Made by a program: the position numbers and the translations under genes
Part shown: piece after piece, positions 45,735-55,400 of the stretch
How positions within the stretch are numbered: position 1 is the first letter of the stretch
How the letters are laid out: each line of letters opens with the position of its first letter
NCBI GenBank assembly: GCA_033439255.1
Contig: CM065879.1
Span: 1,220,501 to 1,284,500, forward strand
From: Hericium rajendrae
Lineage: Eukaryota > Basidiomycota > Agaricomycetes > Russulales > Hericiaceae
Reading direction: 5' to 3'
Length of the DNA: 64,000 bases
Notes under the pieces: model-generated
The model's input: only the letters and a program-made list of their open reading frames with translations
What the model was told of the DNA's origin: nothing
Databases searched by the model: none

Positions 45735-46805
45735 TCAGCCGGACCAGACGGGCTAAGAAGGGAAGGGTGAGGAAAGCCGATATCATATCAAGCGCATGGG
45801 ACTTACAGGACCGGGCTGCGTGTAGTTCGCTGGAAGAAGTGTCAGCGGTCATATCAGATAGGGATGAGAAGCTCAGATACCTGGGATCGGGTACTGCAGG
45901 GCGCCAATGAGCGAAGATAATCGTGCGTAGGAAGGAGAGACTCACGTAGATGTTGATCAAGATGCCAGGCTCCTGCGAAGCCAGGATCGATCAGACAAGG
46001 TTACGATTGAGGAAAAAGAAGGTGCATACATAGCCGGTGTAGACTCCAGGAATCTCGACGGTGGGACTTGGAGTGCCGCTACCTCCTCCGGTAACATTGA
46101 TTTGACCGCAAGACAGCTGATCGGCGCAGATTGTTCAGTAGATCACCAGAGGAGGGCGAACTTCCAACATACGTAGAACTGCGCACCACCAAATGTAGAC
46201 GCGGTATGCAGAGCGATGGCCTCCATCCGTACAAGGTACTGGCCAGAAGGCAGGGCTGTCGGAAGCGTGAAGTTCACACCTGGCAGGTTCTGAGCCGGGA
46301 ACGTGATGGATGTTCCGCCGTCAGTGACCGCAGAGATCTGATACACTTTGAACCAGACAGAGCCGGACCCGTCCCAGTTGGTAACGTCCTCGCCGTCGGG
46401 CGCCTTGGCCATGTAGACGTTGACGACACCGGGGTGATAAATTGTACCGTCGCTCATGATGCCGAGCTGCTGGCCTGCACCGACATCGATGGTCTGTGCT
46501 ATGGGGTTGGTCTGGCTGTCGTAGCAGCGCAAATCCGGGCTAGTCACGTCGGTCACCTGAAAAAAGCTCTTGTCAAGCGACGCCAGTAAGGAGACGCCCT
46601 AGATGTACTGGAGCCTGGGTCTCATAGTTGTTGGTCTTGCGTACATTGACCCATTGTGGGGTCGTCACGCCGCCGACCACGAGCGATGGGAATGTGTCTA
46701 GAACAGAGGTCAAAAAATATCCAGATAAGTTACCATAAAGTGAGACATACAGTGAGCTGCAGCTTGGGCTGCGAGGACTGCAGAGATGACGAGAACCTTG
46801 AACAT
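45735..46805 (-). CDS. AA9 lytic polysaccharide monooxygenase (copy 1)
   Basis: Secreted copper enzyme that oxidatively cleaves cellulose or related glucans. The ATG at 46805 opens signal peptide MFKVLVISAVLAAQAAAH; cleavage before His gives the mature N-terminus HYTFPSLVVGGVTTPQW, whose first His is the copper histidine-brace ligand. The second His is in SDGTIYHPGVVNVYMAK. The axial Tyr is in the conserved end of the core (GGAQFY, then SCGQINVTGGG). Cys residues (RCYDSQTN and SCGQ) fit the family disulfide. The C-terminus, across short introns, reads [33 protein letters not shown] and stops at 45735. No carbohydrate-binding CBM1 is present. An intron at 45973-46029 (57 nt) is the intact counterpart of the intron that carries a transposon in copy 2. 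It lies in a tandem array with FAD oxidoreductases. Confidence 0.92.
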
Positions 46806-47275
46806 CTTGCTGATACCCTGTGGGTTTCTGTCGCTACAGCTGGACAGCTCAGTTTGCTGTCATTTATACTCGAACCAGCTCTCGTAGAAGAGAAATGCAT
46901 GGAAGGTCTCGGCGAAACAGTCGCTCAGCTCGGAGCTGCGAGAGCAGCCACGAGCTTAACGACGGCGGTGGTGTTGGAGCCATTACCCGAGGTCACTACG
47001 AGGCTTTCCCCATACACCCACCCTTAACGTCAGCAAGCTGTCGGCAAACAGGGCAACCACGCTCAGAGACGAATCCAAAATAGCTGACCAGAGAGCTAGA
47101 TTTAACTCGCGTCCAAGATGAACCTAACTGGCACCGAGTACGAACCTCAGGCCTGAGTCAGAAGGCCAATCAGGTTCGAAGGTCATTATCCGAACTATGA
47201 TTAGAGCCACGGATCTAAGTCGTTAGCGAAGCAGAGTGGAGACAGAAATAGCGGCGAAGAGAGTTTCATTCCGAT
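46760..47275. repeat. duplicated AA9 5' end and promoter (repeat copy A)
   Basis: Upstream sequence of AA9 copy 1 that is clearly similar to 50330-50840, upstream of the AA9 pseudogene. Shared blocks include CACGAGGCTTTCCCCATA, AACTGGCACCGAGTACGAAC and GGATCTAAGTCGTTAG. It probably includes the promoter. Confidence 0.8.
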
Positions 47276-48353
47276 GTTCACCCAACTTGAACGTTCGGAA
47301 GACCTTTGGGTAGAGCAGACTACATACTGATCCGGATCCTCAACTAATCAAGTCTGACTTGGCAGTTATGCTCGTTCGCGATGACAGAATAAACGCCTTT
47401 GAAATTACATTGACCGTGTACTTGAGTTGATTCGAGCTTCAGCAAGGAATATAGAAGCATCGCGCAGACGGTGATGATGTTGCAAGAGAAAGGTCGTTTT
47501 CAGGTCGTCTACGCGTTATCGCGTCTGGAGAACGCGCGTCACTAACTCAGCACCACGTGGTTTCCAGCCGCGGTCACGCTTCATTTTTTTTTGTCTTCTT
47601 TTCCTCGTTTGTTGCCTTGTCGCAACTACTCCCCCCGAGGTCGAAGCCACTGGGATATGGCAAGGACTCAGGAGTCTATGGGACCGGGAGACAGATAGTA
47701 GCCCTCTTCCTACCTGGTTCTGCCCGTCGACCGCTAGTAATTGCGATGTTCTCAAATTACGCTCAGGGCAGTATTTCGGTTTCCTCGCCGAGCACAATGC
47801 TGGGAACGGCGGATCCAGCAGACCCGTCATGTCCGTTCAGCCATTGCGATCTATAGCACATTACGACACCCCCAGGCCTGACTGAGGCCATTTAGAGATC
47901 TGTCATGACCGTTACCTGCGTATAAAGGGCAAGCGCTGCATCCGGAGACCAAACGGAAATAAGTGAGCTCAGTCTTTCGGAAATCGTTCGGGGGAATGGC
48001 GGTTCTTTCATTACGAAGGCCTTATATCGCAGACTGGGGATGACAGATGCTGCGTAAGTTAGTGACTTCTTGACCGTCATCATCCTCAGGACGCCGTTGT
48101 TATTGGTAGTTCTCGCCTTAGCAAGCCGACCACCGCCAATAATCATCACCTCGTGGGGTCATGAATCGCATGGCAAGCATGAAGCACGATCCCGGGCCTT
48201 ACGCATTCATCATCGATGTAATCTATACAATAAGATAGTCTTCAGCGTAAATTCCGGCCGCGATCTATCACACATGGTAGCAAACATGGAGGATATTACA
48301 TACACGATTTAATACACCACAGAACCCATATGATCGGAGAAAAGAGGACCGTT
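47276..48353. other. intergenic, no supported gene
   Basis: About 1 kb between the AA9 copy 1 promoter and the 3' end of the first FAD oxidoreductase. Only unrecognised short frames (for example 47516-47830). Confidence 0.45.
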
Positions 48354-49663
48354 TTACATGTATTCGGCAGGGCGCATCCTGTCTAATGACACGCAGCTGG
48401 TTTTGCCTTCCAGCACCAGCTCGCTGACTGCCTTGGCTGTGCCGGGCGCATTCGAGATTCCCTGATGAATAGCAATGCCGAGATGAGGAAAATGAGTAAA
48501 CAGGAGGGCAATAAAGGCGAATTAGAGGGCCCTACCCAGCAAGTATGTCCAGTTGCAACGATCAGGCCCTTAATGCCCGGCACCTCCCCCAAGATGGGGC
48601 CTCGACCACCAGTGCTGACGCTCGGTAAGTAACACGCCTGCCGGCGCACTACCTCTCCAAGGGCCCATCGTTCTATAACTCCCGATTCCGATGCCCACTC
48701 CCAGATCTGTTCGCATGAGGCTTTCTCTACCTCGACATCATCTACGGTAGGCGGTAGCGGTGCCCGTGAATCACCAGGACCGCACACGTATATGGTCTGA
48801 TTGGGACGAGGGTAAATCTCTGGAGTGACCGTCTCGGCTCCGCGCCGAGGATTCTTTGGGAGGGCCAAGGACGTAAAGAGCGCGTATGGGGCAACGGCAT
48901 TAGGATCAACAGAGGGCGGTGATTTGATCACAATGCTGTGGGCACGCGTCGTAACGATGGGTAGAGCGGGGATGAGGGAAGGAGACCACGGTCCAGCTGC
49001 GAGGATGATGCAGTCGGCTTGAATATGCGCCTCCTCTGTGCCGTCGACAGGAATGTAGCGCACGCCCGTAGCATGCCCTGCGTCACTCTCGAGAACCGTC
49101 GCACGTCCCTTGACAAATTCCACACCTTTCTCGGCAGCAAGCTTCAGCACATGGGCCGTGAACAGGTAGGGATGCACTTGGGCGGAATCCCCCGAGGGAG
49201 CCATGGGGGTGTAGCTGTCCGTGAGGGCTTCATTGATCCACGTCAGATCGGCCGGGAGACCCTTCGCCTTCTTCCTCCTGGGTCGCTCATCGTCAGAAGA
49301 GCGTCCGGTATCCAAATCGCTCGACTCGCTCTCGTCAAGCTGCTTGCCATTCTGCTTCCTTCCACGCCCCTCCCACTCCCCTACTTCGACTGGCCTGAAT
49401 CCCCAGTTCTTCGCGCCGTCGAGCTCCTTCGCGAGTCTGAAATGCTCCTCAAAGCTCAGCTTCGCCAGCTCCTTCGGATACGCCCACTTCGCGATCAAAC
49501 CGCCCGATTTTCCGGACGCGCCTTGAGCCGGGCCGACTCTCGACGCTTCGAGGATTGTGACTTTGACTGCTGAAGAGAACAAGGGATGGTGCGCTAGGTA
49601 ATAGGCTGTCGTACAGCCAATGATACCTCCACCTACGATGACGATATTTGTAGGAGGCGACAT
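48354..49663 (-). CDS. FAD-dependent oxidoreductase, DAO/TDA3-like (copy 1)
   Basis: Start at 49663 (MSPPTNIVIVGGGIIGCTTA). The Rossmann dinucleotide motif GGGIIG near the N-terminus, the GKSGGLIAKWAYP segment and the C-terminal ISNAPGTAKAVSELVL place it in the D-amino-acid-oxidase-like FAD family, closest in layout to fungal TDA3-type oxidoreductases. Other motifs are ADCIILAAGPWSPSLIPALP and RGPILGEVPGIKGLIVATGH. A charged low-complexity loop (DESESSDLDTGRSSDDERPR) is inserted after the N-terminal third. One intron near 48450-48540 separates GHTCW from GISNAPG. Substrate is unknown; members use O2 or another acceptor. No signal peptide on the M at 49663, so it is probably intracellular. The frame is open upstream to 49867 (see findings). 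It is a close paralogue of 50938-52271. Confidence 0.87.
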
Positions 49664-50192
49664 ATTGGAGCCGTTGGGTCTTGCAAGGGTGGATGTGAGA
49701 TAGTACAAATGCGATGTATGAGACCAGCTGTAAGACAAAATGTAGAGGGATAAGGAATCACTGATGCATCTGTTTCGATAGATACAGGAAGTCAAGGCGA
49801 CCAGGGCCGGAACGGATGCCCAGAGGGTGAAAACGGTGGACGCGGACCATCGTTTTGGTCGAGGCACATTCGAGATCTTCCTGCAGCTATATCATCACGT
49901 GGACCGCCTTCACATTTCACCCCTTCGTCAGTACAACTTCGATGGCGGCGAAGCATCCGCGACCGATAGGATTTTAGATGCGAATCTACGCTGGGACATT
50001 TTGTAACTCAGACTTGAATAGCAGTCGCAGCGAAAGAAGGAAGTTTGCGCGTAGATAGCCCGTTTATATTGATTTCCGCTACCGCCGAACAAGACATCGC
50101 GTCGTACAGGCAACATACTTTCCGATTGCCCAAACAAACCACCAGCTGGCAACCATGTAACATTTTGGCATGTATAACGAGGCATGATAGGC
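49664..50192. other. 5' flank of FAD oxidoreductase copy 1 and 3' flank of the AA9 pseudogene
   Basis: Contains the promoter of the FAD oxidoreductase. From about 49930 it resembles the 3' flank of AA9 copy 2 (52440-52660); shared blocks include TTCCGCTACCGCCGAACAAG and the sequence around the terminal AA9 exon. Confidence 0.6.
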
Positions 50193-50367
50193 TCAACCAA
50201 ACCAGACAGCCTAGCGTTGAACAGTCCGTTCGAGGCCATGAGCATGGAGAAGGGAAGGTGTCTAGAGCGAAGGTAGAAGAAAAGTAGCCAGACGTTACAG
50301 GGAAAGACGCACGGTGCGCTACAGTTTGGGCTACGAGAACTGCGGAGATGACGAGAGCCTTCAACAT
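50193..50367 (-). pseudogene. AA9 LPMO pseudogene: first exon joined to last exon
   Basis: Only the two ends of an AA9 gene remain. At 50367 an ATG opens MLKALVISAVLVAQTVAH, nearly the signal peptide of copy 1 including the His codon. About 150 nt later, at 50193-50210, the terminal exon AVWFG-stop follows a CTAG acceptor. All the catalytic core is gone. The junction lies in intron sequence: intron 1 runs into the last intron. The 5' end and promoter resemble AA9 copy 1, while the last exon and 3' flank resemble AA9 copy 2, so this is a deletion scar or chimera between two former AA9 genes. It cannot encode an LPMO. Confidence 0.85.
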
Positions 50368-50840
50368 CTTGTTGATATCCGGTGGGTTTCTGTCATTACA
50401 ACTAGACAACTCAGTCTGCTTTCACTTTAAATTGGACCAGCTCTCGTAGAAGAGAAACAGTTACAATTTCTCAGAGATATAGTTGCTTTCTCGAAGCTGC
50501 GAGAGCAACCACGGGCTCAACGACGGCGATGGTGTTGGAGCTATTGCCCGAGGTGACCACGAGGCTTTCCCCATATACCTACCCTCAACGTCAGCAAGCT
50601 GTTAGCATACGGGGCAACAGCACTCAAGAGACGAATATAAAATAGCTGACCGGGGAGCTAGATTCAATTCGCGCTCAAGATGCACCCAACTGGCACCGAG
50701 TACGAACATCAAGCCTGAGTCAGAAGGCCAGTCAGGTTCGAAGGTCCTCTCCCGAGCAATGATTAGAGGCAAGGATCTAAGTCGTTAGAGAAGCAGGGTG
50801 GAGATAAAGACAGCTGCGAATACAGTTTCATTCCGAAATT
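50330..50840. repeat. duplicated AA9 5' end and promoter (repeat copy B)
   Basis: Counterpart of 46760-47275, upstream of the pseudogene. Similarity covers the promoter and first exon, with many substitutions and small indels, so the duplication is not very recent. Confidence 0.8.
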
Positions 50841-50937
50841 ACAATACACCATCTAGTTGATTTCTTACCGTACACCACAGACAATGAACGTGTATAGTTT
50901 GTCTAAAACCACATAATGACCGGAAAAGACGACCTTT

Positions 50938-52271
50938 CTACATGAAGTCGGCAGCACGCGGCCTGTCTAATGTCGCGCAGCTGATTTTGCCTTCCAGCAC
51001 CAGCTCGCTGACCGCCTTGGCTGTGCCGGGCGCATTCGAGATTCCCTGATGAATAGCAATGCCGAGATGAGGAAAATGAGTAAATAGTAAGGCAATAAAA
51101 GCAAATCGGAGAGCCGTACCCAAGAGGTGTGTCCAGTTGCAACGACCAGGCCCTTAATGCTCGGGACCTCCCCGATGATGGGGCCTCCACCAGTGCTGAC
51201 GCTCGGTAAATAGCACGCCTGCTGGCGCACCACCTCTCCAAGAGCCCATCGTTCCAGAACTCCAGATTCCACCATCCACTCCCAGAGCTGTTCACATGAG
51301 GCTTTCTCCACCTCGACATCATCCACGGTAGGGGGGAGCGGTGATCGTGTGTCACCAGGACCGTAAATGTATATGGTTTGATTGGGACGGGGGTAGATCT
51401 CTGGAGTGACCATCTGGGCTCCGTGCCGAGGCGTCTTTGGGAGGGACAAGGACGCAAACAGCGCGTATGGGGTAACGGCGTTGGGATGAAGAGAAGGCGG
51501 CGATTTGATCACAATGCTGTGGGCACGCATACTGGTGATAGGTAGGGCAGGCATGAGGGAAGGCGACCACGGTCCAGCTGCGAGAATGATGCAGTCGGCT
51601 GGGATATGCAACTCCTCTGTGCCGTCGACGGGAATATAGCGCACGCCTGTAACATGCCCTGAGTCGTTGTCGAGAACCGTCACACGTCCCTTGACAAATT
51701 CCACACCCTTCTCGGCAGCAAGCTTCAGCATATGGGTTGTGAACAGGTAGGGATGCACCTGGGCGGTGTCCCCGGAAGGAGCCATGGGAGTGTAGCTGTC
51801 CGTGAGAGCTCTATTGACCCAAGTCAGGTCGGCCGGGAAACCAGAGGCCTTCTTCCTCCTGGGATGTTCCTCGTCGGAAGAGCGTGAGCTGCGGCTCTCT
51901 AAGTCGCTTAATTCGCTCTCGTCAAGTCGCTTGTCACTTTCGTCAAGCCGCAAGTCACTCGGCCTCCTTCCGCGCCCCTCCCATTCCCCTACTTCGACTT
52001 GCCTGAACCCCCAGTTCTTCGCGCCGTCGAGCTCCTTCGCGAGTCTCAGATGCTCCCCGTAGCTCAGCTTCGCTAGATCCTTCGGATATGCCCATTTCGC
52101 GAGGAGACCGCCCGACTTGCCAGACGCGCCCTGAGCCGGGCCGACTTTCGATGCTTCGAGGACTGTGACTTTGACAGCTGAAGAGAACGAGGGATGGTGC
52201 GCAATGTAATAGGCTGTGGTGCAGCCAATGACACCTGCACCTACGATGACGATATTTGTAGGAGGCGACAT
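50938..52271 (-). CDS. FAD-dependent oxidoreductase, DAO/TDA3-like (copy 2)
   Basis: Close paralogue of the gene at 48354-49663 along its whole length. Start at 52271 (MSPPTNIVIVGAGVIGCTTA) with the GAGVIG dinucleotide motif; GKSGGLLAKWAYP, ADCIILAAGPWSPSLMPALP, GPIIGEVPSIKGLVVATGH, then a 70-90 nt intron joining GHTSW to GISNAPGTAKAVSELVLEGK; it ends RPRAADFM before TAG at 50938. The acidic/Ser-rich loop is longer than in copy 1 (an extra DESDKRLDESE repeat), the main length difference. Frame is intact, so both copies are probably functional. Same orientation as the AA9 genes on either side. Substrate unknown. Confidence 0.87.
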
Positions 52272-52658
52272 TGGAGCCGTACGTTGGGTCTTGGAAGGGT
52301 TGATGTGAGAATAGTCAAAAAAAAATTGCGATCGTTCCTAGTGTATGTCTCTCTCAGGGGTTACCGCGTCATAAGGAAAAACATGTCACGTGAAATGGTG
52401 CTTGGTCTTGACTCTTTCACCTGCATGCAGTTTCGATGGCGGTGAAGCGAGTTTACGACGGGACATTTTGTCACTCAAACTTGCAGAGAAATCGCGGGAA
52501 GGAAGGAAGCTTGCGCATAGATAAACCATTTATATTTACTTCCGCTACCGCCGAACAAGACATCAAGTCGTACGGGCAACGTACTTTCTGATTGCCTAAA
52601 CGAACCATCAACTCGCAACCATGTATCATCTTGGCAAGCACGATGAGGGACGATAGAT

Positions 52659-54102
52659 TCAACCGGACCAGACAGCCTAGTACCGAATCAATTAGGTTGA
52701 GGCTGTGAACTTGGAGAAGGGGGCGAGAACGTACTGGGCCAGGCTGGACATAGGTAGCTGCAAAAATTGCACAAAAATTTAAGTATTAATTCAATTAGTC
52801 TGCTCGAACGAGCCTCACCGGGGACAGGGTACTAGATGAAACTCGTCAGCGATTCCATCCAGACAAGAGGAAAATTGGAGGCTCACATAGATGTTAATGA
52901 GAATGCCGGGCTCCTAGTCCCCGGGCGACCGCATCAGCTTCTGACAGCAACAGAACTATAAGGCAGGCGAAATACAAAAGCGACCATCATCACATGATCA
53001 GTGACACAGTGTGACCCCTCCTATAATGCTGTCGCTGCCGCGACAAGGCTGCGCGGATTTCCGCCTAGCTCGACATTGTATTTCTTATTCCTCAGGCTGT
53101 AGTCAACTTCTGCTTATTCTAAGAACATCAAAATTTTTATAAAATCATGCACTTTAAATTGATGTTTTCGAATTTCCGTCGTAAGATCTGTAAATGACAG
53201 AATACCAGCTACACTACGAAAGTAACGCTTTACCGCAAAGTTTCATGCTTTGCTCACGTGATGATGGTCGCTTTTGTATTTCGCCTGCCTTATAAACTCA
53301 CGTTTCCAGTGTAGACGCCAGGAATGGCGACGGTGGGGCCAGGACTGCCGCTGCCGCCACCGGTTACGTTGATCTGACCGCAGGAGATCTATCACAGGCA
53401 CGAAGTCGTCAGAAATCTAACCACGGTGATAGTCGTAGCGATCGTCAGCTCACGTAAAACTGAGCACCGCCGAAGGTCGATGCAGAATGCAACGCAATCG
53501 CCTCCATGCGGACGAGATACTGGCCCGAAGGCAGAGCAGACGGCAGTGTGAACGTGACGCCAGGCAGGTTCTGGGCCGGGAACGTGATGGACGTTCCGCC
53601 GTTGGTGACTGCGGAGATCTGGTAGACCTTGAACCAGACAGAGCCGGAGCCATCCCAGTTGGTAACGTCAGTGCCCTCGGGCGCCTTGGCCATGTAGACA
53701 TTGACGACACCGGGGTGGTAGATGGTGCCGTCGCTCATGATGCCGAGCTGTTGGCCGGCACCGACATTGATGGTCTGCGCTGTGGGGTTAGTCTGGGAGT
53801 CGTAGCAGCGAAAGTCCGGGCTGGTGACGTCGGTAACCTGGTTCATTTAATTCAAAGATTGCCTAACAGATGAGCCAACTGCGAAATCATACCGGAGCTT
53901 GCGAATTGAAGTTGTTCGTCTTACGGACATTCACCCATTGTGGGGTCGTCACACCGCCAACGACGAGGGAGGGGAACGTGTCTTGGATCATGAATTAGTT
54001 CAATTATGGATAAGAGAGCAGACGAAATGAATGGCTCGTACAGTGAGCAGCTGCCTGGGCAGCTAGGGAGGCAGCGGTGATAAGTGAAATGAAGGCCTTC
54101 AT
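52659..54102 (-). CDS. AA9 lytic polysaccharide monooxygenase (copy 2), intron interrupted by a MITE
   Basis: Start at 54102, signal peptide MKAFISLITAASLAAQAAAH. The first mature residue is His, followed after splicing by YTFPSLVVGGVTTPQW. The core is VTDVTSPDFRCYDSQTN, SDGTIYHPGVVNVYMAK, LPGVTFTLPSALPSGQYLVR and GGAQFY, then SCGQINVTGGG. The C-terminus across introns is [32 protein letters not shown], stopping at 52659. Copper ligands (first His, His in IYHPG, Tyr in QFY) are present. The intron between GVYTGN and EPGIL (52914-53301, 388 nt) contains a 334 bp inverted-repeat element; without it the intron would be 52 nt, close to the 57 nt of copy 1. Splice sites are intact, so the gene is probably still expressed. 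There is no CBM1. Confidence 0.92.
52957..53294. mobile_element. MITE-like nonautonomous DNA transposon in AA9 intron
   Basis: Long terminal inverted repeats: 52957-53000 and 53251-53294 are inverted copies over about 44 bp with two mismatches (the first 37 bp identical, starting TATAAGGCAGGCGAAATACA). The interior, about 250 bp, is AT-rich and non-coding. The ends read TA-TAAGG...CCTTA-TA, so a TA target duplication typical of Tc1/mariner elements is possible but ambiguous because TATA is palindromic. The orthologous intron of the paralogue lacks it, giving an empty site. Confidence 0.88.
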
Positions 54103-55400
54103 AATGCAACTGTGTCAAATTGCGACTGGAGGCTGCAGATACATGCTAGACCCCGCAGCATTTTATACTGGGCTAAAAGACGACTTCGTCCGAAGGGAAA
54201 GATATGACGGCCTGCAAGTCATCTGGACATCGGACTTGAGGGTACTGAACGCCCGCGGTAAAAATCCATTGAGCTCATCCGAAAAGCAGACGAGACTTCG
54301 CCAGTCCAGCCCTGAAACAAGACATCTAACAAGTCGGAGGATAACATACATCGCGATATAGTTTTCGAGTATGATCACGTTGCTCTGTCCTCGGCACACT
54401 ATGTATCAATAGAGTCTGTCGAACATCATCGACAGAGCAAAAGCACATTTTTGCGAGAGCTCAGTCAGGCTCAGCAACGCTAGCATCATGGCCTGTAGGA
54501 AGATGGGCAGGCGTCAGAAAGAAAGTGTACGGAGAAGTATCACGCGAGACGAACTCATCCGACACCCGTCATTTTTCCGACATTTTGCGGTAGGATTTTC
54601 ACGAGGCCCGTCATGAACTGCCGTAAATTTGCTTCTGACGACAAGCTCGGATGCGATCTTCAGTTTGTAAGTCTTCGTGGCGTCGAGGCCTCAATTCGCA
54701 ATTTGAAGCCGATGATTATAAGGATTTGAGTGCCAGATGAGAAAAAGAAACAAGGGCGCGCGCCCGGAAGAATCGACGCCAAGACTTATACGCGGAAACA
54801 CAGGCAATTTAACAATAAGCGGATGACCAGCTCACTAGAAAGAAGCCCGAAGAGCATGAACTGACGTTCAAAGCTGATCTGCCGACCGCGAAGATGATAT
54901 GAAGCGACATCTGCGCGAGCCATGGGAGAAAACAGTGTAGTTAGGACGGCTTAGGGGGCCTAGCGGTAACAGAACGTACCTCGAGGCGCTCGCGGAGAGG
55001 ACAGCTTCTGATGTATCGAGACCTTTACCTTTGCAATCGAACACATCCTCGCATTATTGCGCACGAGTGCGATGTGCTGGTAGAAATGCCATTCAATTAT
55101 CCAGCTTCTCAATGTGTACCTACCTATTCTATTATATATCGTGACGTGAATGGAAGAATGTAAAGCGAAGGGTATGCAGTCCAAACGGAAATAATGTATG
55201 GATCGATGAAGGAGAGGGGAGAAAAGGTAATCGGGTGATGTGGAACGTGGCGTGGCGTGTCGTCAATATGCGAGCCGACGTAAAGGTATAACTCATGAAA
55301 TGGGGATACGTGACTTCCGAGACGAGGAGACCAATTCGAGAGTGATACCGATGATATAAGACAAAGCAGAGCACAGTCTATGTGCAGACCCAATGGTGGC
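54103..55400. other. intergenic: AA9 copy 2 promoter and ABC transporter 3' flank
   Basis: About 1.3 kb without a supported gene. The part next to 54103 is the promoter of AA9 copy 2 and does not resemble the promoter of copy 1. Short frames at 54960-55393 (minus) show no domain. Confidence 0.45.
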
